Assembly (NCBI GenBank): GCA_964567585.1
Contig: CAZMND010000024.1
Location: forward strand, 1-25,073
Origin: CALZKI01 sp964567585
GTDB taxonomy: Bacteria; Bacillota; Clostridia; Lachnospirales; Lachnospiraceae
Reading direction: 5' to 3'
Length of the DNA stretch: 25,073 nt
The position numbers and the translations under genes are program-made. Of this stretch, positions 13,688-22,216 are shown in pieces (within the stretch, counting starts at the first letter, position 1; every line of letters starts with the position of its first letter). The notes under the pieces are model-generated. The model saw only the letters and a program-made list of their open reading frames with translations. It ran no database searches and was not told the origin of the DNA.

Positions 13688-14617
13688 TTATTCCAATTCC
13701 TTCTGCTTTTTCCTAATCCCATCTTGGAATGAGATATTCTCCCATCTTTCAACAGAATCTAACTTCCTGCAATCAGGTTCCAACCAAAAAGTCCTGTTTG
13801 GGTCACTTTGCTTTGCGCCAAAATTAAGTTCTACACTAGGCGCAACAATATCTCTTATTTGCTTAACAAACTCTTTTAAAACACGTGTATCGTTAGATGC
13901 TACATTATAAATTCCTTCCGCAGCATCATTTTCACCAAGTTTTCGCAGTGCCCTAACGCAGTCCATTATGTACATAAAATTCCACATATTTTCGCATGGT
14001 GACAATTGTGGTACATCGCCTTTTTTTAAAGTATCAACTAAATAACTTACCAGTGTACCTTCATTTTCTCCCACTCCATACACACTGTATATTCGTGGCC
14101 ACACTAATTTTATACCAATCTGCTTTGCATAAATCTGTCCCATCTGATAGGCTGCTAATTTTGCTCCGCCATACATCATAAATGGACTTGGAACAGTTTC
14201 ATCTTCTTTAGCTACGTTATGAACCACACCGTATTCAGCCTGACTACCCGCTCCTACTATCTTTTTGCAACCACACGCCTTCGCTGCTTGAATTGCTGTT
14301 TTCATATATCCGATATTTGAATATTGAAAATCAAAATCTTCTCTTTCTTCACCTGAAGAACCATTCCATGCTAAATGAAAAAATAAATCTGCTTGAATGT
14401 TATGTTTACTATGAAGTTCCCCCAAATTTTCTAATTCCATTTCTATAATCTGAAGTTTTCCGCTATATGTCGGATTCTTCCGTAAAATACTTTCTAATTT
14501 TTCACGTTTCTTCGAATTTGTTCGAATCACTGCAAACACTTCATAACCAGACTGTAATAATTCTTCGCAAAGCGCTTTCCCAATAAATCCGGTTCCACCG
14601 GTAACAATCGCCCTCAT
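13688..14617 (-). CDS. Extended SDR: NAD(P)-dependent sugar epimerase/reductase
   Basis: 309 aa, the usual length for extended SDRs. GGTGFIG at 7-13 binds NAD(P); YGGAK at 149-153 is the YxxxK catalytic pair, with GAGSQAEYG as the preceding Ser region; WPRIYSVYGVGENEG follows the usual RxxxVYGP block. It acts on a nucleotide sugar in the cytoplasm. In this operon a likely task is reduction of a 4-keto intermediate made by the PLP and TPP enzymes upstream, as in abequose, tyvelose or yersiniose pathways; epimerisation is equally possible. One base follows the WcbI-like stop. The ribosome binding site is weak (AAGAAG), so coupling to the upstream gene is likely. Confidence 0.78.
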   Translation of the reverse strand: MRAIVTGGTGFIGKALCEELLQSGYEVFAVIRTNSKKREKLESILRKNPTYSGKLQIIEMELENLGELHSKHNIQADLFFHLAWNGSSGEEREDFDFQYSNIGYMKTAIQAAKACGCKKIVGAGSQAEYGVVHNVAKEDETVPSPFMMYGGAKLAAYQMGQIYAKQIGIKLVWPRIYSVYGVGENEGTLVSYLVDTLKKGDVPQLSPCENMWNFMYIMDCVRALRKLGENDAAEGIYNVASNDTRVLKEFVKQIRDIVAPSVELNFGAKQSDPNRTFWLEPDCRKLDSVERWENISFQDGIRKKQKELE

Positions 14618-14618
14618 T

Positions 14619-15866
14619 TTACTTCTTATATCCTTTACATATTGCTATATATCTTTCCAAAACTTCTCTTCCACTGATAGTTTCATCGGTATAACAAAAT
14701 ATATTTAACCGATATTGCTCATCATATTCCCCGATACCCAGTCCCTTTAAAACAGACGGATACACATATTCGCACTTATGAAAATAATGTACGCGTTTTA
14801 AATGTTCTACAATTATATCTTTTTCTTTAATATGACAATCAGATATGTCTAAATATTCCAGCAACCTCTTTGCCAATTCATAAACCACTTCTGCATGTGG
14901 ATGAAATGGCGAATAATACAGAACTCGATTTTGTTCCAGATAATCTCCTATATGAATATCGCATTCTGCTTCATAATTTTGAAAATCTGACAGGCATTTA
15001 TTAAAATGTTCCTTTACTTCGTGCTCTTTATAAAAAGTCTCGCTTTCTATTAACTCAATTATTTTTTCGTCCTTTTCTCCATTATCTACCATGGAGATAA
15101 TATTTTTATCCAGACACGAAATTCCTTCCCATTGAACATTGGTTAATGCAACCCGACCATTTTTTGCAATCTGCGGATAATAACCCTCAAATCGCAAATT
15201 AGGTATTGAAACAAAAATACACTTCTCATTTAATTGTTTAATGAATTTTTTCCTATATTCCTCGGATACCTTTTTATCAAACTTATTATTAGAAGATACC
15301 TTTTGACAGATGAAAAGATCACATTTTCTCCAGATTTCCGGCTTATCGCAATATTCCAACAATTCATCGGTCCGCCACAAATTAGGAAATTTTATGACAA
15401 AATATTTTTTGCTAAACTCTGCATTATGTTTGCAGAACTCCCGAACACCATTAACCTGGCAATTTCCCCAGAAAATAGCAATCTCTCTTTCCTGTCTCAT
15501 ATTGTCAATGCAAGATTCAATTTCATCATCCCTGCACAATTCCAGAATTTGTTTAACCTCTATATCCTGTGCATCCAACATAATATACGGCAGAAAATCT
15601 TCACCCGCACGCAAGCCCTTGTTTCTTAATTGCACTGCAATTTCTTTCCATTTATCAGAAGCTATAATAATTTTTAAGTCGCGGTATTCGTCATTACTGA
15701 AAAATTCTTCTGCAGACACAATCTTTTTATTGAATATAAATTCTTTATTTTTGAAATTATCTACTACAATTCGGATATCATATTTTCCGGCATATTTCAC
15801 ATATACCTTTTCTGCATTTAGTCCGCTACCCCAAACTGCAACAGAAGCCCCCTGCTTCCAAACCAT
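14619..15866 (-). CDS. WcbI-like polysaccharide acyltransferase with N-terminal Rossmann-like domain
   Basis: 415 aa. Residues 5-98 form the Rossmann-like domain seen in four other genes here (ASVAVWGSGLNAEKVYVKY, IRIVVDN, LKIIIASDKWKEI). From about residue 128 the protein follows the WcbI family (polysaccharide biosynthesis putative acetyltransferase): IAIFWGNCQVNGVREF with the GNCQ motif at 134-137, FKFPNLW-like block, and SPFHPHAEVVYELAKRLL near 318-335. WcbI binds coenzyme A and is thought to acylate capsule sugars; direct catalytic proof in the family is limited. GAGG six bases upstream supports the ATG. It lies between the TPP enzyme and the SDR, so it may modify the unusual sugar made by them (inference). 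Confidence 0.7.
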   Translation of the reverse strand: MVWKQGASVAVWGSGLNAEKVYVKYAGKYDIRIVVDNFKNKEFIFNKKIVSAEEFFSNDEYRDLKIIIASDKWKEIAVQLRNKGLRAGEDFLPYIMLDAQDIEVKQILELCRDDEIESCIDNMRQEREIAIFWGNCQVNGVREFCKHNAEFSKKYFVIKFPNLWRTDELLEYCDKPEIWRKCDLFICQKVSSNNKFDKKVSEEYRKKFIKQLNEKCIFVSIPNLRFEGYYPQIAKNGRVALTNVQWEGISCLDKNIISMVDNGEKDEKIIELIESETFYKEHEVKEHFNKCLSDFQNYEAECDIHIGDYLEQNRVLYYSPFHPHAEVVYELAKRLLEYLDISDCHIKEKDIIVEHLKRVHYFHKCEYVYPSVLKGLGIGEYDEQYRLNIFCYTDETISGREVLERYIAICKGYKK

Positions 15867-15875
15867 AATGTACCT

Positions 15876-17660
15876 CTACTCCCACTTCATACATTCTTCC
15901 AGCTCATCCCTATCAAGAAGCGGTGACATATCTTCCAGCGGTCTGCTGGCCATCTGACCGTCTTCTCTCATATAATTGGTCTGACGTGGTAAAATCTTCT
16001 GTGTAATATCCGCATTTACGGTACATACTACAGGTCCATCATACGAAAGAACCGCCGCAATATCTTCTACAAGATTCTCTTCGTTTTCGATATGCATTCC
16101 CTTGATTCCAAAAGCTTCTGCAACGCGTGCCATATCAGGAAGAGATAAACCGCTTTCCACCGTACAACCATTTAATCTGCCGCTGAAATTCCCTGTCTGT
16201 GAGCCGTAAATCATACTGTAACCTTTGTTGTCCGCAACAAAAATTTTAATTGGTAAATTACGACGTTTGATAACTTCAAGTTCCTGCATATTCATAGCCA
16301 CACTTCCATCACCTGTGACACAAACACATCTCTTATTTCCTGATGCGATACAGCTTCCGATAGAAGCCGGAACATCATATCCCATAGCCGCCAATCCCTT
16401 TGTTAGAAATGCTCTTTGTCCCCATTTAATTTTGAAGACTTTCATTGCAATATCTACCGTCGTTCCAGAACTTGTAAACTGGTAAATATCGTCTTTTGTC
16501 ATCTGGTTGGAAATTTCATCAATCAAATGATAACTGCTTACAAAACCTTCCTGCGCCGCCTGTTCCGGAATAAATACCGGATATTTTTCTCTCAATTTAT
16601 TGCAATGTTCAATCCACTCTGTTCTCTTTGTAACATCAAGTTCCTCTTTTCTATCAAGCATCGCCTTAAGGAAAGATTTTGCATCACAAACCACTTTTAA
16701 CTGTGGATGAACGTTCTTTTTATTCATTTCATTTTCATCAATATCCACCATCACGTGAGTGGCATTTTGAAGGAAACTTTCATAATTATAACCGGTACTA
16801 AGTAGGTTCAATCTGCTGCCAATTGTCAGCACAAAATCTGCATTCTGCTGAATAAAGTTAGCCGCTCTGTGACCAACCGCTCCCGGTCTTCCATAATACA
16901 ATTCATGTTCTTCTTCGATTAAGTCCACACCATTCCACGATGTCAAAACCGGAACACCCAGGTAGTTGTAAAACTCTCTCGCCATCTCCACTGAGTTCGA
17001 TAAACGAATGCCATGTCCCAAAAGCACTACCGGTCGTTTTGCCTGATTGAATAATTCAATGGTTTTAGTAATATCCTCATCTTTCACATCATAACTTGGA
17101 AGTTCCGATGCATCATAACCTTTTAAAGAATCGATATCCACCTGCATCGCCTGAATATCCAGCGGCAAATCAATCCACACAGGCCCCGGTCTTCCGCTTA
17201 TAGCAAGGGCTGCTGCCTTTTCCATTTCATAACGGATATCCTCAGGATTCTGAATCTGAACCGCATATTTTGTATGGGATTTTACCATAGACAAAATATC
17301 TACTTCCTGAATACCGAACTGACGAAGGTTTTGCTCTCCGATTAAGTCCGCTCTTTTCACCTGTCCGGATAAGAAAATTACCGGAATGGAATCTATGTAT
17401 GCACCCACAAGACCTGTCAGTGCATTGGTTCCGCCGGGACCGCTTGTCACAAGACAGGCTCCATATCCTTCATGCACTCTGGCGTAGGCTTCTGCCGCAA
17501 TGGACGCCCCCTGCTCGTGAATCATACAGACACCTTCCAATGACTCATTTCTTCCCAGGGAGTCGTTTAAGTGCATCGCACCGCCGCCTGTTATATAAAA
17601 TACTTTTTCTACGCCCAAATCTGCTATGAACTGCATTACATAATCAGATATTTTTACCAT
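15876..17660 (-). CDS. Acetolactate-synthase-like TPP enzyme of sugar biosynthesis
   Basis: 594 aa, with the three-domain layout of TPP enzymes of the IlvB/YerE group. E49 in MIHEQGASIAAEAYAR is the cofactor-activating Glu; VTSGPGGTNALTG follows; the TPP-binding GDGS at 450-453 with DNKGY at 477-481 closes the motif (GDG...N). The central region (ISGRPGPVWIDLPLDIQ, PVVLLGHGIRL) matches the nucleotide-binding middle domain. It is embedded among nucleotide-sugar genes and has no small IlvN subunit beside it, so branched-chain amino acid synthesis is unlikely. YerE-type enzymes add an acetyl unit from pyruvate to a CDP-linked keto-sugar, giving a branched sugar; that is the favoured role by context. 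GAGGA precedes the ATG. Confidence 0.82.
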   Translation of the reverse strand: MVKISDYVMQFIADLGVEKVFYITGGGAMHLNDSLGRNESLEGVCMIHEQGASIAAEAYARVHEGYGACLVTSGPGGTNALTGLVGAYIDSIPVIFLSGQVKRADLIGEQNLRQFGIQEVDILSMVKSHTKYAVQIQNPEDIRYEMEKAAALAISGRPGPVWIDLPLDIQAMQVDIDSLKGYDASELPSYDVKDEDITKTIELFNQAKRPVVLLGHGIRLSNSVEMAREFYNYLGVPVLTSWNGVDLIEEEHELYYGRPGAVGHRAANFIQQNADFVLTIGSRLNLLSTGYNYESFLQNATHVMVDIDENEMNKKNVHPQLKVVCDAKSFLKAMLDRKEELDVTKRTEWIEHCNKLREKYPVFIPEQAAQEGFVSSYHLIDEISNQMTKDDIYQFTSSGTTVDIAMKVFKIKWGQRAFLTKGLAAMGYDVPASIGSCIASGNKRCVCVTGDGSVAMNMQELEVIKRRNLPIKIFVADNKGYSMIYGSQTGNFSGRLNGCTVESGLSLPDMARVAEAFGIKGMHIENEENLVEDIAAVLSYDGPVVCTVNADITQKILPRQTNYMREDGQMASRPLEDMSPLLDRDELEECMKWE

Positions 17661-17689
17661 GTTTGTTTCCTCGTTTTTCTACGGTAGCC

Positions 17690-18511
17690 TTACTCCGCTG
17701 CCGTAAATTCATTAAATTTAATCAAGTCCTCGATAATTTCGTTCTTGATAATTGTTGCCTCGTAGCCGCCGTTTACACCAAGCTTTCTAAGCAAATATTC
17801 CATTGTCAAATTACCATCGCGCCATTTTCCGCCAAGGCCGATATGGGTTACGTCCATATAATCTGCGCCTTCCTCAATGGCAATGTCCGCCAGCATTTCC
17901 GCAGTACCGTTTCTGTCATGGAAATGGCAGCCAAGACGGACGCCTACGTTGTGGCATTCACGGATTGTGTTACGTACATATTCTTCTGTCATAACGCTTT
18001 CCGTATCTGCAAACTCAATTGCATGCGCACCCTTTGCTTTTGCAAATTCAGCAAACTTAATGTTCTGCTCAATGCTGTTATGTCCCGCACTTGTAAAGTT
18101 GATAAAAGTTTCATAACCAAGTTCTAAAGACTCTGTTACAAATTTATCCAAAACATCTAAATCCGTTTCATGGGATCTTGTCAAAATACGGATTGTATCC
18201 ACAATACTGTCTTTTGCAGGAAGTAAATCCGTAAGTGGTCTCTGGATATCTCTCATAGCTGAAAGTTTTGTAATATTCTTTGTTGAACGGAAAATCTCCC
18301 TGATTTCTTCATCGCGAAGACTGCAATAACGGAAAGGACCTCTGCCGGGGTCCGCCTGTTCGTTATGGAAAAATCCAAGTTCCACGTAGTCTATGCCTTT
18401 TGTCTGGGCAAAATTATAAATATCGCGTACTGTTTTATCTGAATAATACCAGCCTGTCTGGTATCCAATTTCTCTTAACGAGCAATCAAAAATCGAAATA
18501 CCCTTAATCAT
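17690..18511 (-). CDS. DRE-TIM metallolyase (HMG-CoA-lyase/oxovalerate-aldolase-like)
   Basis: 273 aa. ISIFDCSLREIGYQTGW at 6-22 carries the catalytic D-x-x-LR(E) start of the HMGL-like fold (PF00682). HFHDRNG at 196-202 gives the two metal-ligand His. VELGFF, INFTSAGHNS, AIEFADTESVMT and THIGLGGKWRDGNLT fit the TIM barrel; the last replaces the usual N-terminal-communication loop and is shorter than in true aldolases. Family members cleave or form C-C bonds next to a 2-oxo acid. Linked to a TPP enzyme and a PLP 3-dehydrase, it may process a branched or keto intermediate, or supply or remove a pyruvate-like unit; the exact reaction is unknown. It is 17 bp from rfbH and 29 bp from the TPP gene. 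Confidence 0.75.
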   Translation of the reverse strand: MIKGISIFDCSLREIGYQTGWYYSDKTVRDIYNFAQTKGIDYVELGFFHNEQADPGRGPFRYCSLRDEEIREIFRSTKNITKLSAMRDIQRPLTDLLPAKDSIVDTIRILTRSHETDLDVLDKFVTESLELGYETFINFTSAGHNSIEQNIKFAEFAKAKGAHAIEFADTESVMTEEYVRNTIRECHNVGVRLGCHFHDRNGTAEMLADIAIEEGADYMDVTHIGLGGKWRDGNLTMEYLLRKLGVNGGYEATIIKNEIIEDLIKFNEFTAAE

Positions 18512-18528
18512 AAGTTTTCCTCGCTTTC

Positions 18529-19839
18529 CTATTTCACTGCTTCGTGAATTCTCTTAACCATCTCATCAAGCATATCCTGTGTCATACCCGGATATACACC
18601 AACCCAGAAGCTGTTATACATAGCAAAATCTGTTTTTTCAAGTTCTCCGATTACTCTGTAATCCACGCCTTCTACAAGACCTTCAAAGCATGGATGGCGT
18701 AAAATATTTCCTGCAAACAGGTTTCTTGTCTGAATATTGTGTTCTTCCAAATATGCCACAACTTCATTTCTTGATTTTTTGCAAGTATCCTTTACCGATA
18801 CAATAAATCCAAACCAACAAGGCTTAGCATTTTCACCTTTTTCCGGCAAAATAAGCACATCCTGTAAATCCTCTAAATTGCTTCTCAAATAATCCCAGTT
18901 AGCCTGACGTTTTGTTACGAAATCCGGTAATTTTTTAAGCTGAGCCACACCGATTGCCGCCTGCATATCTGTTGCTTTTAAGTTATATCCGATGTGAGAA
19001 TATACATATTTGTGGTCATATCCCTGTGGAAGTGTACCGAACTGTCCGTCAAATCTGTGTCCGCACAAGTTGTCCTGACCGCCTGAACAAATACATTCTC
19101 TTCCCCAGTCTCTCATTGAACGGATGGCTTTATGTAAAAGTGGATTTGAGGTATAAACCGCACCGCCTTCACCCATCGTCATCTGATGCGCAGGATAAAA
19201 ACTGGAAGTTCCGATATCACCTATCGTACCTGTTTTCTTTTCCACTCCATCCATCAAATATGTACCGCCGAGAGCGTCGCAGTTATCTTCTACAAGCCAT
19301 AAATTATGTTTGTCGCAGAACTCTTTGATGGTTTTTAAATCAAAGATATTACCAAGGCTGTGTGCTATAAATACAGCTTTTGTTTTTTCAGATAATGCCT
19401 TTTCCAAATAGGTTACGTCCATATTGTAAGATGGAATATCAATATCCACAAATACCGGTACTGCTCCAACCTGTAAAATCGGTGCTACGGTTGTCGGGAA
19501 AGCTGCTGCCACGGTAATAATTTCATCGCCTTTTTTAAGTTGTCTTTCTTTTAAGAGCGGTGAAGTAAGGGCTGCGATTGCCAGAAGGTTGGCAGATGAA
19601 CCCGAATTCACCAACGAACAAAACGGAACTCCCTGATACGTAGCAAGCCCTGATTCAAATTCTTTTGTATATTTCCCTGCGGTAAGCCAGAATTCCAATG
19701 CGGAATCTACAAGATTACAAAGTTCTTCTTCATCATAAACACGGCCGGCGTAGTTAATTCTGTCGCCCGGCTCATATTCTTTCTTCTGATGATTTTCTTT
19801 ATAATATTCTTTTACTAATTCTAAAATCTTCTCTCTCAT
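18529..19839 (-). CDS. rfbH: CDP-4-keto-sugar 3-dehydrase (E1), PLP/[2Fe-2S] enzyme
   Basis: 436 aa, the normal length of RfbH/DdhC/AscC (about 437). The fold is DegT/DnrJ/EryC1, but the PLP Lys is replaced by His (H218 in SSFYPAHQMTMGEGGAV), the hallmark of the 3-dehydrase E1. DWGRECICSGGQDNLCGHRF (245-263 region) carries the closely spaced Cys that ligate the [2Fe-2S] cluster, with C187 as a candidate further ligand. It should remove the C3 hydroxyl of a CDP-4-keto-sugar. Its usual electron donor, a ferredoxin-type E3 reductase (DdhD/AscD), is not in the window. The usual substrate source, a CDP-glucose 4,6-dehydratase, is also not evident; a glucuronate-decarboxylase-like SDR sits upstream instead, so the substrate may be a CDP-4-keto-pentose. 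GAGGGAG precedes the ATG. Confidence 0.88.
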   Translation of the reverse strand: MREKILELVKEYYKENHQKKEYEPGDRINYAGRVYDEEELCNLVDSALEFWLTAGKYTKEFESGLATYQGVPFCSLVNSGSSANLLAIAALTSPLLKERQLKKGDEIITVAAAFPTTVAPILQVGAVPVFVDIDIPSYNMDVTYLEKALSEKTKAVFIAHSLGNIFDLKTIKEFCDKHNLWLVEDNCDALGGTYLMDGVEKKTGTIGDIGTSSFYPAHQMTMGEGGAVYTSNPLLHKAIRSMRDWGRECICSGGQDNLCGHRFDGQFGTLPQGYDHKYVYSHIGYNLKATDMQAAIGVAQLKKLPDFVTKRQANWDYLRSNLEDLQDVLILPEKGENAKPCWFGFIVSVKDTCKKSRNEVVAYLEEHNIQTRNLFAGNILRHPCFEGLVEGVDYRVIGELEKTDFAMYNSFWVGVYPGMTQDMLDEMVKRIHEAVK

Positions 19840-19861
19840 ATTTATTGCTCCCTCAAATTAT

Positions 19862-21112
19862 TTACATATTCGAAAACATATACCTGCAGTCAAAAATTGG
19901 CTTTTCGCCCATAGTTGCCACTTGTTTAAATTCATTCCACGCAGTGACTATGGCAATTCCATCTGCCGCGTCATAAACTGCTTTTGCCGAGTCCATATAT
20001 GTAATGTCGATGTCTTTATATTTTTTCTTAAACTCTTCTATTGCCACCGGGTCATAAGCTACAATTTTATTATAGCCCAGTTTATTTAATTCCCTGATAA
20101 TCCGATAAGCTGCAGTATCTCTGACATCATCAGATTCCGGTTTGAAAGACAAACCAAGAATACCAATGATGCCGTTCTTGTCCACTTTCCCCGCAATATA
20201 TTTTGCCATCATAGCAGCTCTTTCATCATTTACCGCAATAACATTTTTAAGTATTTGTGGTTCATATCCTTTGGCTACTGACTGTGCCAGCAAAGCGGAA
20301 GTATCCTTCGGCAGACAGTAACCGCCATAACCGCAACCCGGATACACATAGCTTGTCATATTGCAGCCGCCCCATCTTTTATCCATATGCAAAATATGGA
20401 ACGCATCCGCCACATCAATTCCCCCAATGGTATCCGCCACCTGGGCCATTTCATTAGAGTAACTAATCATTGTGGCAAGCAATGTATTGGATAAATATTT
20501 AATAAATTCACCGGTGGAAGGTGATACACAGTAGGTAGGCACATGCATCGGTTCATATAACTTTTTAAGCATTTCCCTGCCGTTTTCATCGTTGCAGCCA
20601 AGTACAATTCTGTCCGCGCCGATAAAGTCATCCCAGCAGTGACCTTCGCGCAAAAACTCCGGATTGTTGGCCACACTTATATTCTTTGCCACATCCCCCT
20701 TCGCCTCTACGTAAGGTACGATTTTTTCTGCCGTTGTAGATGGTGGAATCGTGGATTTTGTTACCAGCACTCTCACTTTATCATCTTTAATCGCCTCTAC
20801 AGTCGCATCAATGGCGCTGAACAGATACGTCAAATCTGCCTGTCCGCTCTGTCCATATGGTGTTCCCACACAGTAAAAAACATAACTGCTGTCTTTAATC
20901 GCTTCTTCTACATTCTCTGTCACGAAGAAATTTTTATTTAAATGTTCCTTTAACACATCTTCCATTTTGGGTTCTAAGAATGGAAGTTTTCCGTCGCGTA
21001 ATGTGTTTTTACGTTCCGTATCCACATCAACGCCATACACCTTATATCCCAGATGTGCAAACCCCAAGGCTGTTGTAAGCCCTACAAATCCCAGTCCAAA
21101 TACTGTTACCAT
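19862..21112 (-). CDS. Nucleotide-sugar 6-dehydrogenase (UDP-glucose dehydrogenase family)
   Basis: 416 aa, typical for single-subunit UDP-glucose/GDP-mannose dehydrogenases. The N-terminal NAD fold has VFGLGFVGL (5-12); VGTP near 82-85 and STIPPSTT at 120-127 follow; EFIKYLSNT (202-210) holds the conserved Lys and Asn; the catalytic Cys is C266 in GCGYGGYCLPKDT; GLSFKPESDDVRDT begins the C-terminal Rossmann domain. It oxidises a hexose C6 to the uronic acid using two NAD. The family default is UDP-glucose, but it stands between a CDP-glucose synthase and a decarboxylase-like SDR, so CDP-glucose or CDP-linked substrate is possible (inference). Its ATG overlaps the stop of the upstream SDR by 7 bp, with GGAGGAG inside that gene. 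Confidence 0.85.
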   Translation of the reverse strand: MVTVFGLGFVGLTTALGFAHLGYKVYGVDVDTERKNTLRDGKLPFLEPKMEDVLKEHLNKNFFVTENVEEAIKDSSYVFYCVGTPYGQSGQADLTYLFSAIDATVEAIKDDKVRVLVTKSTIPPSTTAEKIVPYVEAKGDVAKNISVANNPEFLREGHCWDDFIGADRIVLGCNDENGREMLKKLYEPMHVPTYCVSPSTGEFIKYLSNTLLATMISYSNEMAQVADTIGGIDVADAFHILHMDKRWGGCNMTSYVYPGCGYGGYCLPKDTSALLAQSVAKGYEPQILKNVIAVNDERAAMMAKYIAGKVDKNGIIGILGLSFKPESDDVRDTAAYRIIRELNKLGYNKIVAYDPVAIEEFKKKYKDIDITYMDSAKAVYDAADGIAIVTAWNEFKQVATMGEKPIFDCRYMFSNM

Positions 21113-22200
21113 TGTAAATTCTCCTCCGGACTTTCCTTAATAAACTGAAGGAAACGTCCAACACCTTCTTCTACGTAAATCGTCGGCTCATAGCCTAAAA
21201 TTTCTTTGGCCTTGTCTATTTTCGGACAACGTCTCTGCGGATTGTTTGTGAGGTAATCCTTGTCCTCTGAAACCGCATATTCAACCGTTCCCGTATATCC
21301 AAAAATCTTTTCACCCTGGGCCTTGTAAATTTCAGCCAGCTTCGCTACCGTAATTTCCGGTTTTTCAATGCCTATATTGAAATAATCGTATTTTCCATGT
21401 AATAAAATTTTCAAATAGCCGGTAATTGCATCTGCAATATAACAGAAGGTACGGCTCGGTGTCCCACTGGATAAAATCGTAATATTGTTACCTTCCACAA
21501 TATTTTTGGCAAAATCCGCAGGAACACGTTTGTCATTAATTTTCATACCCGGACCATAGTTGTTAAATGGTCTTACCACACCGATCGGCATATTGTACTG
21601 CTTTGCAAAAAGCATACACATCGTCTCACCAAATCGTTTGGATTCATCATAGCAGGCTCTTGGCCCTGTACAACTCACATCACCATGATATTCCTCATCT
21701 GTCGGAACTCTATCCGCAGCCGGATCGCCGTAAATTTCACTGGATGAAAAGAATAAAAAGCCTTTAATATCTTTTTCTTTATAGTAATCAAATAATCCTC
21801 TAAGTCCCCAAATATTTGCATCCAATGTTTCAATCGGGTATTGTCTGTAAAACATCGGAGATGCAATAGATGCCATATGTATGATAAAATCAGCGTCTTT
21901 CGCTTCTTCAATAGAATCAATCTTATCAGAAATAATATCAAACTTCTTTACCAAAAATCTTCCATCCGCACCAATCTCATCAAGCCATTTCGGATAGCCT
22001 AACATAAAGTTGTCGAGACAGATTACCTTCTTTAATTTCAAAGTTTCTCTGAAATAATACAAGAAATGTACGAAATAAAATCCCAAAAAGCCCGCACAAC
22101 CCGTAATTAATACGGATGAGCCTGTGAGTTTCTCAATTTCCTCTTTAGACAATTTTGAAAATGTATATTGTAAGTCTTTTTCTAACTGATTTGTTATCAT
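21106..22200 (-). CDS. Extended SDR resembling UDP-glucuronate decarboxylase (UDP-xylose synthase)
   Basis: 364 aa. GCAGFLG at 34-40 binds NAD; SSSEIYGDP at 152-160 and GPRACYDESKRFGETMC at 179-195 carry the Ser and YxxxK residues. That last block, with GPRACYDE, is characteristic of UDP-xylose-synthase-type decarboxylases and their close relatives, as are VRPFNNYGPGM and SRTFCYIADAI. It is about 30 residues longer at the N-terminus than common SDRs. Paired with the 6-dehydrogenase just downstream, it would decarboxylate a nucleotide glucuronate to a 4-keto-pentose or xylose. A CDP-glucose 4,6-dehydratase role is less likely from the motifs but not excluded. GAGGA precedes the ATG; 16 bp from the upstream gene. 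Confidence 0.75.
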   Translation of the reverse strand: MITNQLEKDLQYTFSKLSKEEIEKLTGSSVLITGCAGFLGFYFVHFLYYFRETLKLKKVICLDNFMLGYPKWLDEIGADGRFLVKKFDIISDKIDSIEEAKDADFIIHMASIASPMFYRQYPIETLDANIWGLRGLFDYYKEKDIKGFLFFSSSEIYGDPAADRVPTDEEYHGDVSCTGPRACYDESKRFGETMCMLFAKQYNMPIGVVRPFNNYGPGMKINDKRVPADFAKNIVEGNNITILSSGTPSRTFCYIADAITGYLKILLHGKYDYFNIGIEKPEITVAKLAEIYKAQGEKIFGYTGTVEYAVSEDKDYLTNNPQRRCPKIDKAKEILGYEPTIYVEEGVGRFLQFIKESPEENLQW

Positions 22201-22216
22201 AATTCTTCCTCACTTA

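Noticed and set aside
15310..15957. 215-codon plus-strand frame crossing the WcbI-like and TPP genes.
   Set aside because: Spans two well-supported minus-strand genes and their junction; composition is that of an antisense frame.
15876..17660. Annotation as IlvB acetolactate synthase for valine/leucine synthesis.
   Set aside because: No IlvN or other ilv gene nearby; embedded in a CDP-sugar operon.
18529..19839. Annotation as an ordinary DegT/DnrJ/EryC1 sugar aminotransferase.
   Set aside because: The PLP Lys is replaced by His and the Fe-S Cys cluster is present, so 3-dehydrase fits.
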